Of a stretch of 64,000 bases of DNA, positions 28,759 through 38,400 are shown one piece after another. A program made the translations under genes and the position numbers. The notes under the pieces were generated by a model. The model searched no databases, was not told the origin of the DNA, and saw only the letters and a list, made by a program, of their open reading frames with translations. This DNA comes from Terriglobia bacterium (GTDB lineage Bacteria > Acidobacteriota > Terriglobia > Bryobacterales > Bryobacteraceae), in NCBI GenBank assembly GCA_020073265.1, contig JAIQFN010000016.1, positions 1 through 64,000 of the forward strand. The letters are read 5' to 3'. Every line of letters starts with the position of its first letter. Within the stretch, counting starts at the first letter, position 1.

Positions 28759-30351
28759 ATGAAGCGAATCACTGTTTGGGTTGGAATCGGCTTAGCGGTT
28801 TTGTTGCTGGTTGCGCTCGCCCTGCCCTTCCTGATCGACGCGAATGCCTTCCGGCCGAGGCTGGAGTCGAGTCTCACTAGCGCGCTGGGCCGAGCCGTGA
28901 AGCTCGGCGAGCTGAAGCTCGCGCTGCTGTCGGGTGGCGTCTCGGCGAACGACCTCTCCATCGAAGACGATCCGGCCTTCAGTAAGACTCCCTTCCTGCG
29001 CGCCAAACAACTGAGCGTCGGCGTGGAGCTGGCTACGCTGATCTTCTCGCGCAAGCTGCACGTGACCGGCATCACGATCGATCAACCCGAGATCGTGATG
29101 GTGGAGTCCACGCCCGGTGTTTGGAATTTTTCCAGCATGGGAACGAAAGCGGGACCGAAAACCACGGCCCCGTCCACATCCTCTGCCAAGGAAGGGCTGG
29201 ACCTCTCCGTCCAGCGAGTGAAAATCACCAACGGCCGCCTGACGCTGAACCGAAGCGGCGCAAGCAAGCCGGTGATCGTCGAGCAGGTCAACATCGAGCT
29301 TCAGGATTTCTCGCCTACTTCGGCTTTTCCCTTCTCCGTAACGGCAAGCATGTCGGGTGGAGGCGTGCTCAAGCTGAACGGAAAGGCTGGCCCGCTGGAT
29401 CAGACCGACGTCGCGATGACGCCCGTGAGCGCCAGCCTGAACGTGTCGCACCTGGATCTGGCGCTCTCGCGATTGAATGACTTTGCGCCTACGGTCGGCG
29501 GCCTGGTTTCTTTCGACGGCACCGGCGACTCGGACGGCAAGAGCGTCCACCTGAACGGCAAGCTCCAAGCCGATAAGTTAACGCTGGCGCGCAACGCGGC
29601 GCCCGCGCGTCGCACGGTGCAGTTCGATTTCGCGGTCGAGCATGATTTAATGAACCGCTCGGGCGTCCTCAACCGCGGCGACATCCACATTGGCAACGCC
29701 GTGGCCAGCCTGACCGGAACCTACGCGGAGCACGGTGAAGCGATGGCATTGAAGATGAACCTCTCCGGATCGAACATGCCCGTGGCGGAGTTGGAAGCGC
29801 TGCTGCCGGCCCTCGGCGTGGTGCTGCCGGCCGGGTCCACGCTCCAAGGAGGCGCCGCGAATGCCAAGTTGGCGGCCGAGGGACCGGCCGACCGGCTCGT
29901 GACCACCGGATCGGTGGGGATCAACAACACCAGGCTCGCCGGCTTCGATATGGGAAAGAAGATGTCGACTATTCAGAAGCTGGCCGGCATCAAATCCGGA
30001 CCGGATACCGAGATTCAAACCCTCAGCATGAACGTGCGCTACGCACCCGAAGGCGCCAGCCTCCAAAACATCAAGCTGGTGGCGACGGGCATCGGCGAGC
30101 TGAGCGGCGCCGGCACGGTCAGCCCGAGCAACGCTCTGGACTTCAAGATGAGCGCCATGGTCCACTCCACCGGGCTGGCGGCGGTTATCAGCAATGCGCC
30201 GATTCCTTTTTTCGTTCAAGGCACCGCTTCCGATCCGGTGTTCCGCCCGGACGTCAAGGGGCTGGCCACCGAAACGCTCAAAGGCATGGGAGGCGATGCC
30301 GGTAAGGCGGCCAGCGGCATCCTAAAAGGGATTCTCGGCGGAAAAAAGTAG
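28759..30351 (+). CDS. AsmA-family protein
   Basis: The 530-residue product starts with a single membrane helix (VWVGIGLAVLLLVALALPFLI) followed by DANAFRPRLESSLTSALGR, the usual AsmA N-terminal motif, and LSIEDDPAFSKTPFLRAKQLSV. The rest is a long beta-rich periplasmic region with repeating strands and a C-terminal AsmA-2-like part (NISLQ-type strands; KGLATETLKGMGG at the end). AsmA proteins form grooves that help move phospholipids to the outer membrane. The gene stands alone with the same orientation as its neighbours. Confidence 0.85.
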   Translation: MKRITVWVGIGLAVLLLVALALPFLIDANAFRPRLESSLTSALGRAVKLGELKLALLSGGVSANDLSIEDDPAFSKTPFLRAKQLSVGVELATLIFSRKLHVTGITIDQPEIVMVESTPGVWNFSSMGTKAGPKTTAPSTSSAKEGLDLSVQRVKITNGRLTLNRSGASKPVIVEQVNIELQDFSPTSAFPFSVTASMSGGGVLKLNGKAGPLDQTDVAMTPVSASLNVSHLDLALSRLNDFAPTVGGLVSFDGTGDSDGKSVHLNGKLQADKLTLARNAAPARRTVQFDFAVEHDLMNRSGVLNRGDIHIGNAVASLTGTYAEHGEAMALKMNLSGSNMPVAELEALLPALGVVLPAGSTLQGGAANAKLAAEGPADRLVTTGSVGINNTRLAGFDMGKKMSTIQKLAGIKSGPDTEIQTLSMNVRYAPEGASLQNIKLVATGIGELSGAGTVSPSNALDFKMSAMVHSTGLAAVISNAPIPFFVQGTASDPVFRPDVKGLATETLKGMGGDAGKAASGILKGILGGKK

Positions 30352-30473
30352 AACTGACCGCATCCCCTCCGCTCGGCACAAGGTTTTTACCAGACCGTTA
30401 CGTCCACAAGCGGCTCAACTCTCATCTTCTGACCAGCGGCGGACATTTTCGGTCCGCGCGAAGGAGGGTCGCA

Positions 30474-30704
30474 ATGGCGAATACAATCGTGGCAACGAAT
30501 TCAGAGACGAAGCGCCAGCAGGTTTGGCCGATCCCGGCGTTCATCATGGTGATTGTCCAGGTGGCGAACGCCGCGCTGGTTTTTGGTTTGCTTCAGATGC
30601 TGAGCTGGGAGCAGTGCGCGATGGTGGTATTCAGCGGTGTCGCGCTTAGCGGCGGTATCGTCTTCACGATCGCGACCATGCAGAGGCTGGGCAAAGAGGG
30701 CTAG
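30474..30704 (+). CDS. Small two-helix membrane protein
   Basis: GAAGGAGGG before the ATG is a strong ribosome site. The 76-residue product has a polar N-terminus and two membrane helices (IPAFIMVIVQVANAALVFGLL and MVVFSGVALSGGIVFTIATM), ending RLGKEG. No family is recognised. The TAG stop is made by the first bases (CTAG) of the inverted-repeat element that begins at 30701, so the original protein may have been longer. A hairpin (GCGGAC-ATTTTCG-GTCCGC) lies just upstream of the ribosome site. Confidence 0.7.
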   Translation: MANTIVATNSETKRQQVWPIPAFIMVIVQVANAALVFGLLQMLSWEQCAMVVFSGVALSGGIVFTIATMQRLGKEG

Positions 30705-30895
30705 TGCATCGTCCGAATAGTGCTTTATAGATCGGCGGGCTTGGTGGGGCAGGCAATCTTGCCTGCAGCCGGCTTTCAGCCGGCGTTTCCCACCCTGGTG
30801 CGAGGCGCCGTGGAGACAAAGGCCGCCTGAAGGCGGCTGCAGCCACGATTGGCTGCCCCACCATACGATAGAGAACTATCTGGACGATGTACTAG
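30701..30895. mobile_element. MITE-like 195-bp element with terminal inverted repeats
   Basis: The left end CTAGTGCATCGTCCGAATAGT (broken here as CTAGTGCATCGTCC plus GAATAGT) and the reverse complement of the right end agree at 18 of the outer 21 bases and about 23 of the outer 28. Both ends start with CTAG. Inside lie two hairpin repeats facing each other (30743-30784 and 30821-30863). No frame is open across it, so it is non-autonomous. It sits exactly between two stop codons: it supplies TAG to the gene on the left and ends one base before the hupE-like gene on the right. Confidence 0.65.
30743..30863. repeat. Inverted pair of REP-like hairpin repeats (REPIN-like)
   Basis: The left half has the hairpins CAGGCAA-TC-TTGCCTG and GCCGGCT-TTC-AGCCGGC; the right half, read on the minus strand, has CAGCCA-ATCG-TGGCTG and GCCGCC-TTCA-GGCGGC, preceded by GGTGGGGC. 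Single copies of the same unit occur at 33759 and 53647. The stems differ between copies but remain paired. Confidence 0.75.
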
Positions 30896-32248
30896 TCAGT
30901 CCGTCCCTTCGGCCTCGGCCTGCGCGTTGCGCGCGGCCCGCAACCGGCCCAACACCGAGACCAGCCACACCAGGCCTGCCAGAACCACGATCGCCATGAG
31001 CCAGCGCAGCAGGCTTGCCAGGAAGGCGGCATCGAGCGCCGGCCACTGGAAGCGGTACTTGCTCAGCACGGTGCCGCGGTCGATCATCCAATGCCAGGCG
31101 ATATGTGCCACCAGCGCCGACACGATGATGGTTCCCATTCGCTCGGCCACCACGAAGCGGAAAAGTCCCTCCAGCATCGGGATGAGCAGAACCAGCACCA
31201 GAAGCTGGCCCAGCTCGACGCCGAGATTGAACGACAGCAGCGAGGTCAGCATGTGGGTGCCGGCAAACTGCAGCGTCTGCCGCAGCGCGAACGAGAAGCC
31301 GAATCCGTGCACCAGGCCGAACCCGAAGGTGATCATCCAGCGCCGGTGCACCGTGCTCGCGCCCGCGATGTTTTCGAGCGCCATATACAGGATGGACATC
31401 GCGATCAGCGTTTCGATAAGCGGCGGAAACCACAGCGCGTCCGGCGCCAGGTTGTAGGCCGAAGCGATCAGCGTGATGGAGTGCGCCACGGTGAACGACG
31501 TCACGATCGGGATCAGCGACCCGAAGCGCCGGAACGGAATCACCAGGCAGAACAGGAACAGCAGGTGGTCGGTGCCCTCCAAAATGTGCAGGAAGCCCAG
31601 GTGCACGAAGTTGAGCGCGGCCTGGTACCAGCGCGGATCGAGCCGAACCAGCCCCGGGTCCTCGGGAAATTCGAATGCGCGAACCGCGCCGCCTGGCGGC
31701 AGAAACCGCAGCACCGTCAGCACGCGCAGGCCCAGCCGCCACCAGCCGTCCGGGTTGACCGAGAATCGCGATCGATCCGATTGAATCGGGTACTCGAACA
31801 GCACGTCCAGGATGGTCTGGTTCCACACCACGTTGGTTTCGAGCGCGAGATCCGGGCCGGTGAGGTGCGCCAGGGCCTGGCCGTACGACGCGAAAGAGCG
31901 GTCCGACTGCAGCGCCAGTCGCGTCTCCATCACCCGCGGCTTGGGTAACCGCGTGTCGTCCTCGTAGACCTGGATGAAATCCGAGATCCACACGGTGGCC
32001 GCGTCCGCCAGCAACGCATGCGCGGCCTCCAGATCCAGATAACCGCCTTCTTTCTCCGGAAAATTGATGTCGCGCATGGCCACCAGGGGCACTCGCACCA
32101 ATAACCGCAGGCGCTGGCCCTCCGGCTTTACAAACGTCTGGATGGTCACGTCGCGCGGAATCTCGTGGGCCGCGGTCACGCGCGGCAGCGCCAGTAGGAG
32201 CGTCAAAGCGGCAGGAAATGCGCGCACCAGGGTACTTCGTGTCAGCAT
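30896..32248 (-). CDS. HupE/UreJ-like membrane protein with N-terminal exported domain
   Basis: From the ATG at 32248 the product is about 450 residues: a signal peptide (FPAALTLLLALPRVTAAH) with HEIPRD just after it, about 190 residues of soluble domain, then the HupE/UreJ_2 domain with FVHLGFLHILEGTDHLLFLF, VTSFTVAHSITL, and FGLVHGFGFSFAL, a His-rich helical bundle often linked to nickel or other metal transport. It may handle a metal or act in an unknown role; in many bacteria these proteins stand alone as here. The frame extends upstream to 32323 but that would cross the divergent promoter. Confidence 0.85.
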   Translation of the reverse strand: MLTRSTLVRAFPAALTLLLALPRVTAAHEIPRDVTIQTFVKPEGQRLRLLVRVPLVAMRDINFPEKEGGYLDLEAAHALLADAATVWISDFIQVYEDDTRLPKPRVMETRLALQSDRSFASYGQALAHLTGPDLALETNVVWNQTILDVLFEYPIQSDRSRFSVNPDGWWRLGLRVLTVLRFLPPGGAVRAFEFPEDPGLVRLDPRWYQAALNFVHLGFLHILEGTDHLLFLFCLVIPFRRFGSLIPIVTSFTVAHSITLIASAYNLAPDALWFPPLIETLIAMSILYMALENIAGASTVHRRWMITFGFGLVHGFGFSFALRQTLQFAGTHMLTSLLSFNLGVELGQLLVLVLLIPMLEGLFRFVVAERMGTIIVSALVAHIAWHWMIDRGTVLSKYRFQWPALDAAFLASLLRWLMAIVVLAGLVWLVSVLGRLRAARNAQAEAEGTD

Positions 32249-32306
32249 GGCAGAAGACTTGCGACCGGCGCCGAGGATTTTGCTGGCTGCCTCGATGCCG
32301 AATCGT

Positions 32307-32312
32307 GTATAA
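32307..32312 (+). promoter_or_regulatory. TATAAT -10 box before the NHL-repeat gene
   Basis: A perfect TATAAT lies about 37 bases before the ATG at 32350, between two divergent genes. No convincing -35 at the right spacing was found, so this is a weak prediction. Confidence 0.35.
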
Positions 32313-32349
32313 TACTTTACCATCTATCGAAAGGGAGGAGACAGAAGGA

Positions 32350-33705
32350 ATGAAGCGTCATCTCTACGTAGGAGCGATGTTTCTTGCAGTCTTCGTCGTA
32401 CTGGCGATTGGCTCTCACATGCTGGGGAAACGAGCCGTCGTTCAGGCCGCCGGAACCCAAGCACCGAAATTTGAAGTGGACCCGATGTGGCCGAAGCCGC
32501 TGCCCCATCACTGGCTCATGGGCAACGTGATCGGCGTGTCGGTCGATTCCAAGGATCACATCTGGATCATTCACCGCCAGGGATCTCTGGAAGCAATGGA
32601 AGACTACGCAGTGGCGAATCCCCCGGGCGCCAAGCGGCAGCGCGGCAGAGTGGAATCGGAATGCTGCGAGCCCGCACCGCCCGTGCTCGAGTTCGACGAA
32701 GCGGGCAACCTGCTGGCGAGTTGGGGCGGCCAAGACGGCGATGGTTATGTTTGGCCGGCCTCGAACCATGGGATCACAGTGGACTACAAAGGCAATGTTT
32801 GGATCGGCGGCAACGGCCGCGCGGCTACCGATCAAAACGCTCCCGGGGCAGGCCGTGGCGGTAGAGGCGCTGCTGCCGGTGGCCGCGGTCAGGCTCCGCC
32901 GGAAGGTCAGTCGGGCGTCGCCCGTGGCCGGGGTCCGGGCGGTCCGCCGCACTACCACGACAGCATGATCATGAAGTTCACCCAGGAAGGCAAATTCCTG
33001 ATGCAGATCGGCAAGTCCGGCGCGAGCGAAGGCAGCAACGACACGAACAACGTCGGCCTGGCCGCCAAGATTTTCGTCGATCCCAAGACCAACGAAGTCT
33101 ACGTCGCCGACGGTTACGGCAACAAGCGCGTGATCGTGTTCGACGGCGACAGCGGCAAGTTCAAGCGCTACTGGGGCGCTTACGGCCACAAGCCCGACGA
33201 CACCAACCTGGGACCCTATGACCCCAGCGCTCCGCCCGCCCAGCAGTTCCGCAACCCGGTGCATTGCGCCGACCTTTCCAACGACGGCCTGCTGTACGTG
33301 TGCGACCGCGTGAACGATCGCATCCAGGTGTTCAAACCAGATGGGACCTTCGTCAAGGAGAAGGTCATGTTCAAGGAAACCCTCGGCGACGGCGCCGTGT
33401 GGGACATCGCATTCTCCAAGGACGCGCAGCAGAAGTACATTTATCTGGCTGACGGTTCCAACGAGAAAGTCCACATTCTGGACCGCGAATCGCTGGAAGA
33501 GCTGACCAACTTCGGCGACGGAGGACGCCAGCCCGGCTTGTTCTACGCGGTTCACAGCATCGCCACCGATTCGAAGGGCGACATCTTCACCACTGAGACC
33601 TATCGCGGCCAGCGCGTGCAGAAGTTCGTCTTCAAAGGCCTTGGCCCGGTTCCCAAGAAGGACCAGGGCGTGCTCTGGCCCAAGAGCGCCAAGAGCCCGT
33701 TCTAA
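32350..33705 (+). CDS. Exported NHL-repeat beta-propeller protein
   Basis: AGAAGGA precedes the ATG at 32350. The 451-residue product has an N-terminal membrane/signal helix (FLAVFVVLAIGSHMLG), then NHL-type propeller blades: GNVIGVSVDSKDHIWIIHR, HGITVDYKGNVWIGG, AKIFVDPKTNEVYVADGYGNKRVIVFD, ADLSNDGLLYVCDRVNDRIQVF, and HSIATDSKGDIFTTETYRGQRVQKF. Similar proteins are abundant in Acidobacteria and are sometimes labelled peptidylglycine-lyase-like; the function is not established. A Gly/Arg-rich insert of about 40 residues interrupts the second blade. A rho-independent terminator follows. Confidence 0.85.
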   Translation: MKRHLYVGAMFLAVFVVLAIGSHMLGKRAVVQAAGTQAPKFEVDPMWPKPLPHHWLMGNVIGVSVDSKDHIWIIHRQGSLEAMEDYAVANPPGAKRQRGRVESECCEPAPPVLEFDEAGNLLASWGGQDGDGYVWPASNHGITVDYKGNVWIGGNGRAATDQNAPGAGRGGRGAAAGGRGQAPPEGQSGVARGRGPGGPPHYHDSMIMKFTQEGKFLMQIGKSGASEGSNDTNNVGLAAKIFVDPKTNEVYVADGYGNKRVIVFDGDSGKFKRYWGAYGHKPDDTNLGPYDPSAPPAQQFRNPVHCADLSNDGLLYVCDRVNDRIQVFKPDGTFVKEKVMFKETLGDGAVWDIAFSKDAQQKYIYLADGSNEKVHILDRESLEELTNFGDGGRQPGLFYAVHSIATDSKGDIFTTETYRGQRVQKFVFKGLGPVPKKDQGVLWPKSAKSPF

Positions 33706-33727
33706 ACCGCAGTAGCAAAACTGGAAG

Positions 33728-33758
33728 CGCCCGGCAGCAATGTCGGGCGTTTTTATTT
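33728..33758 (+). terminator. Rho-independent terminator of the NHL-repeat gene
   Basis: The stem CGCCCG (33728-33733) pairs with CGGGCG (33744-33749) around a ten-base loop, followed directly by TTTTTATTT. It lies 23 bases after the stop. Confidence 0.85.
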
Positions 33759-33799
33759 GTGGGGCAGCCAATCCTGGCTGCAGCCGGCTTTCAGCCGGC
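33759..33799 (+). repeat. REP-like double hairpin, single copy
   Basis: GTGGGGCAGCCAATCCTGGC then TGCAGCCGGCTTTCAGCCGG: two hairpins (CAGCCA/TGGCTG and GCCGGCT/AGCCGGC). Same family as the pair at 30743-30863 and the copy at 53647-53686. It sits between the terminator and the next gene. Confidence 0.75.
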
Positions 33800-33822
33800 C
33801 AATCGCGATATCCTGGATAACC

Positions 33823-34617
33823 ATGCCTGACGACGTCATCCTCACCTCCATCGAAAACGGCGTTGCGACGCTGACCTTCAACCGTCCCGACCGCCTCAAC
33901 GCCTTTAGCCCGGAACTGCTCACCAAGTCCATCGAGACGCTCGCGAGCTGGGAGGAAGATCCGAGCGTCGCGGTGATCGTCGTTACCGGCGCGGGCCGCG
34001 CCTTTTGCGCCGGCGGCGACATCGGCGGCATGGCGCAGGAGAACGCCGCGCCGCGTCCACACGAAGAGCGCATCGACTGGCTGCGCCGCGCTCAGCAGAT
34101 CTCCTGGCGTCTTTACAACATGCCCAAAGTCACCATCGCCAGCGTCAACGGCTTCGCCATGGGCGCCGGATTGGGGGTGTGCCTGGCGTGCGATTTCCGC
34201 ATCGCCTCCGATCAGGCCAAGTTCGGAACCGCCTACGCCAAGGTCGGATTCGGCGGCGACTTCGGCGTCACCTGGCTGCTGACGCGCTACGCCGGCGCGC
34301 CCAAAGCGAAAGAACTGCTGTTCTTCGCCGAGGCGTTCGATGCCGCGCACGCCCTGCACCTGGGCTTGGTGAATCTCGTAGTTCCGGCTGAGACGCTGGC
34401 CGCCCAGACTCGCTCGCTCGCGGCGCGCGTAGCCGCCGGTCCGCTGGTCAGCTATCGCTATATGAAAGCCAACGTGAACCTGGCCACCACCGTGGATTTC
34501 CGCACCATGCTGGATCGCGAACCGGAGACGCACCTGCGTTGCGGGCAGACCGAGGACCATCGCGAGGGCGTGCAGGCTTTTCTCGAAAAGCGCGCGCCGA
34601 AATTCAGGGGGAGATAA
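33823..34617 (+). CDS. Enoyl-CoA hydratase/isomerase family protein
   Basis: From ATG 33823 the product is 264 residues: LTFNRPDRLNAFSPEL, oxyanion segments RAFCAGGDIGGMA and VNGFAMGAGLGVCLACDFRIA, and the tail TEDHREGVQAFLEKRAPKFRG. This is a standard crotonase, full length, cytoplasmic. A paralogue follows after four bases with its own ribosome site, so the two are an operon. Substrate is unknown; no other beta-oxidation gene is adjacent. Confidence 0.92.
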   Translation: MPDDVILTSIENGVATLTFNRPDRLNAFSPELLTKSIETLASWEEDPSVAVIVVTGAGRAFCAGGDIGGMAQENAAPRPHEERIDWLRRAQQISWRLYNMPKVTIASVNGFAMGAGLGVCLACDFRIASDQAKFGTAYAKVGFGGDFGVTWLLTRYAGAPKAKELLFFAEAFDAAHALHLGLVNLVVPAETLAAQTRSLAARVAAGPLVSYRYMKANVNLATTVDFRTMLDREPETHLRCGQTEDHREGVQAFLEKRAPKFRGR

Positions 34618-34621
34618 GCTC

Positions 34622-35422
34622 ATGACGTTCCGCGAAATTCTTCACGAAAAAGACGGCCACGTCGTCACCATCACCTTGAATCGTCCGGCCAAGCTCAACG
34701 CCTATTCGGAAGTGATGGTCCACGAAGTCCTGGGGGCCTTGGCCGACGCTCGCGACGACGATTCAGTCCGCGCCGTGATTCTGACCGGCACTGGCCGCGG
34801 CTTCTGCTCGGGCGGCGACATCGGCCGCGACTTCCAATATCCGGCGCGCTATCGCGGCCATCGCCTGGAATCAATGCTCGAAATGCGCGAGAACATGCAC
34901 GAGCTGGTCAAGTTCCTCCAGCGCTTCGACAAGCCCGTAATCGCAGCGGTCAATGGCGCAGCGGTGGCTGGTGGCCTGACGCTGGCGTTGAGCTGCGACT
35001 TCCGGATCGCCGCCGAGAGCGCCCGTTTCGGCGACACATCGCTGCGCTTCGCCCTGCTGCCCGACGAAGGCGGCGCGTACTTCTTCCCGCGCTTCCTGGG
35101 CATCGATCGCGCGCTCAAGATGTCGCTGTTCTCGGAAGTTTACAACGCGCGCGAAGCCGCGTCGCTCGGTCTGGTGACCGAGGTGGTGCCGGACGCCGAG
35201 CTGATGCCCACCGCGCGCGCCTGGGCCACGCGCCTGGCCGAAGGCCCGCCCATCGCCATTCGCATCGCCAAGCGCATGATGTACAAGCAGCTCTCGATGA
35301 ACCTGGACAACGCGCTCGAAGACGCCGCCATGGCGACGCTGGTGGCCAACTACACCGACGACGTGAAGGAAGGCACGGCTGCGTTCCACGAAAAACGCAA
35401 ACCGAAGTTCCAGGGCAGGTAG
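34622..35422 (+). CDS. Enoyl-CoA hydratase/isomerase family protein (paralogue)
   Basis: GGGGAGA lies before the ATG. The 266-residue product has ITLNRPAKLNAYSEVM, GRGFCSGGDIGRDF, VNGAAVAGGLTLALSCDFRIA, and an acidic residue in RFALLPDEGGAYFFPRFLG at the place of the second crotonase glutamate, with the tail DDVKEGTAAFHEKRKPKFQGR. It is similar in length and layout to the preceding gene but clearly diverged, so the pair may form a heteromer or act on different acyl-CoAs. It converges on the transglutaminase gene with a seven-base gap and no visible terminator. Confidence 0.92.
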   Translation: MTFREILHEKDGHVVTITLNRPAKLNAYSEVMVHEVLGALADARDDDSVRAVILTGTGRGFCSGGDIGRDFQYPARYRGHRLESMLEMRENMHELVKFLQRFDKPVIAAVNGAAVAGGLTLALSCDFRIAAESARFGDTSLRFALLPDEGGAYFFPRFLGIDRALKMSLFSEVYNAREAASLGLVTEVVPDAELMPTARAWATRLAEGPPIAIRIAKRMMYKQLSMNLDNALEDAAMATLVANYTDDVKEGTAAFHEKRKPKFQGR

Positions 35423-35429
35423 AGAAGCG

Positions 35430-38400
35430 CTACTGGACGCTTGCGACCGTTTCTCCAATCGATGAGGTCTGCGGTGGCCGCACCACGTACGACAGGATGC
35501 GCTGCAGCTCGCCGAGGGCAAAGCGAAGCTCAATGGTGCGGACCGATCGAAAGCCTGCTCCAGGCCATGAGAGCGGTGGAAGGGTCAGGCGTCGCCCGTA
35601 CGCCAGCAGGCCGGAGATTGGCTCGTCCCCGCTCTCCATCACGGCGTCGAGCACTTTGCCATTTTCGTCGACCAGCGCAAGCATCCGGTAGGTACCGTTC
35701 GCTGATTTGTCTGGCCAATCGGCGGACACCGGGATTTCGCCCAGCAGCGGCATCCGTCTCTTGGCCTCTGCCAAACGAGCCTCGAACCGCGCAGCGTCTG
35801 CTTCTTGGTTGGCAAGTTCTGACTGCACGGCGTCGGCTGGCGACGAATCCAGGACAGGCGTTGACCGCGCCGCAACTAGCAGTTCCAGCGCCCTGTCGGC
35901 CTCACCCAACTTGGAAAGAACTGCAGCCAGGTGCAACGCAATTTCGTATCCCGGAGCTACCGCATAAGATGCCGCGATGTATGTCTTGGCTTGCTCTGGT
36001 TTCCCTTGCGCAAACAGCGCCCAGCCGGCCGTATCAAGCGCGGAAGCCAACCGGTAAAGCCTCGTGGCGCAATTCCCGTCCGGCGTTGCCGTTGTGGGGT
36101 GACAGATGTTGTTCGCCTGGCCCGAAATGGCGCTGGAGACAAGTTCCCAGGCTTTCGCCAAGTCGATCTTTGCTTCAACCATCTGATACGCGACGCTGTT
36201 TCGGATCATCGGATCGTTACTGGCTTCCATTGCATGCTCAAAACTGCGGCGTGCGTCCTCGATATGGCCGGCGTTCGCCTGCACGCGCCCCAGCAGCACC
36301 CAGACCGAAGCATTCTTCGGATCGATTTCCGCCGCGAGAGACCCTTCCTTCACGGCCTCGTCCCACTTCTTCTGTGAAGCCAACGTCGCCGTGAGATTAT
36401 TGTGCGCGTAAGCGTCCCGCGGCGCGCTCTCCAGCCGTTTTCTAAACAGAACAACGGCTTCGTTGTACCTGCCTTGCGCACGGCGGACAAACCCCAGATT
36501 GTTGTAGGGAGCGGAATCGCGCGGGTTCACCTCGAGCTGACGCTGAAACGCCTCTGCTGCTTTGTCTAGGTCGCGAAGACCGATTCGTGTCCGCCCGAGA
36601 CCACCCCAAGCCGCATAGCTCCTGGGCTCGAGGCGAATGGCTTCCTCATACGCGCTTTGCGCGGCCTCGAAGGAACGGATTCTCAACGCGTCGCTGCCAG
36701 AACGGAGCAAATCGCTGAGGCGATCGCTTCCCGTACGCGGGTTGGTTGCAACAACGGGTCTGCTCCTATTGCGCTCCAGCAGAAAGCCCCGATTCTCCAC
36801 CTCGGCCACGTTTGTCCAGAAGGACGTAAACCTGGTCCAATCCGCTGGATCAATCGGCTCTCCGGTGAACTTCAGCTTCCGATTGAGCCGAAGATGACCC
36901 TGATCATAGCCCGACTCGGAGTCATAGCTGCCGAACGGCGCGCTCATATGCACCGGCATGTCGTTGGTGATCACGTAAGACGAAGCGATCTGCAGGTCGA
37001 TCGACATTTCCAAGTCGCGCTTCTCTACTGGAATGGGCTCAGTTGGGTGCTCCCTATCGGTGAGCGACTTCGGGTCGACAGTGCCACCCCCCAAGAGCGT
37101 GATCCGCTTGCTGGTCTCATCAGGCGGCAAGAAGGCCCGATCGCTCAGCGAATATTCAAGCCAGAATGGGCGTTCCAGATCCTCTGGGTCCGAATGACGG
37201 ATTTCCCCAATCGTCGCACGCCAGGATTGGGTCCCCGAAACTGCGCGCACGAGTTGCTCTTGCTGCTCCTTCGTTCCGTCGCGAAAAATACGGCGGACCT
37301 CCGGCTCGTCAGCGCCTTCGAATTCAATGCGGCTCGTTCCAGTCAACCTCCCATCAGCGTCGATGCGTCCGTTCAGCTTGATCCGGTCGAGGGTTGGAAT
37401 GGGAGAAGCCGCTGGAATGTCGATGATGCTTGATTTATCGGCGCCGAACAACAGCGCTTTCTTGCCCCGCATGCCGGGCGCGAGCACTTGCGGCGGCGCC
37501 AGTTCCAGCGTTGCGTCTAGAAAGACAGGCCCCTGGCTGGTCTCGATTCGGGTGAATTCATGCACAAACTGGCTGGGCACCGGAACGTCAGGCTCCAGAA
37601 CCCCGATGCCCGGCGTAATCAGAACCGCATCGGCCTTGATTCCCACGGCCCGAAGCAGTGAGGCAAGCAGCGCATGTTTATCCTTGCAGTCTCCATAGGC
37701 GTTCTTGAGGACCTCGGATGCGGCGTGCGGCTGGTACCGCCCCACACCGAAATTGATACTCACGTAGCGAATCTTTTCCGACACGTACGCGTATAGGGCG
37801 TTTATCCGGTCGCGTTCCGTGGTTTTTCCAGCCGTCAGCTTGGCGGCCAGCGCCCGGATCTCTGGAGTGGGCTGTTCGCTCGGTTCATTGAGGCCGCGAA
37901 TCCATTCTCCAAAGGCATCCCAACTCAGGATCGTGCTCACGGCAAACACCGGTTCAAAGTGCGTGTCCAGAGTCGAAGCCGGCTCCGGATTCGCCAGCTC
38001 CCAGCTTTCGATACGCCTTCCGTCACGCACTTCGTTCTTGTGCGGCAAGTCGGAGTTCTCATGCAGGGCCACGTGAACATCCGCGGGCAGATCGAGCAGT
38101 ACTGTTTCAGAAACTACGGGGACGCTTCTTTCCTGGTAGTGCATCAGCCAGAAGTCGTTCCCCTTAAGAGATTTCTTGGAGTGTTGCACGAATTCGTATT
38201 CGAACAGATCCCCCACCTCGACATTCGGCGGGACGAAGGTCTTGATCTTTTCATCCGCAAACATCGTCACGCCATACGGACCCGGGGCCGTCCGTTCGAA
38301 AACCTGTGTAAGATCCCCTTCAACCGTCGTGCCATCTTTCTTGAGAGTCCGGAAGAAGTTGACCTGAACGTCCTCGAATTCGTTTTCATAGGGGATCGAA

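Noticed and set aside
30700-30900. A possible CRISPR or tandem repeat, because of repeated short motifs
   Set aside because: The repeats are inverted hairpins in a single element with no regular spacers; no cas genes are present.
32317-34623. A 768-codon open frame on the minus strand
   Set aside because: It lies opposite the NHL-repeat gene and a crotonase gene, both with clear motifs and ribosome sites; the long frame is a result of GC-rich codon bias, and its translation has no domain or low-complexity-free core.
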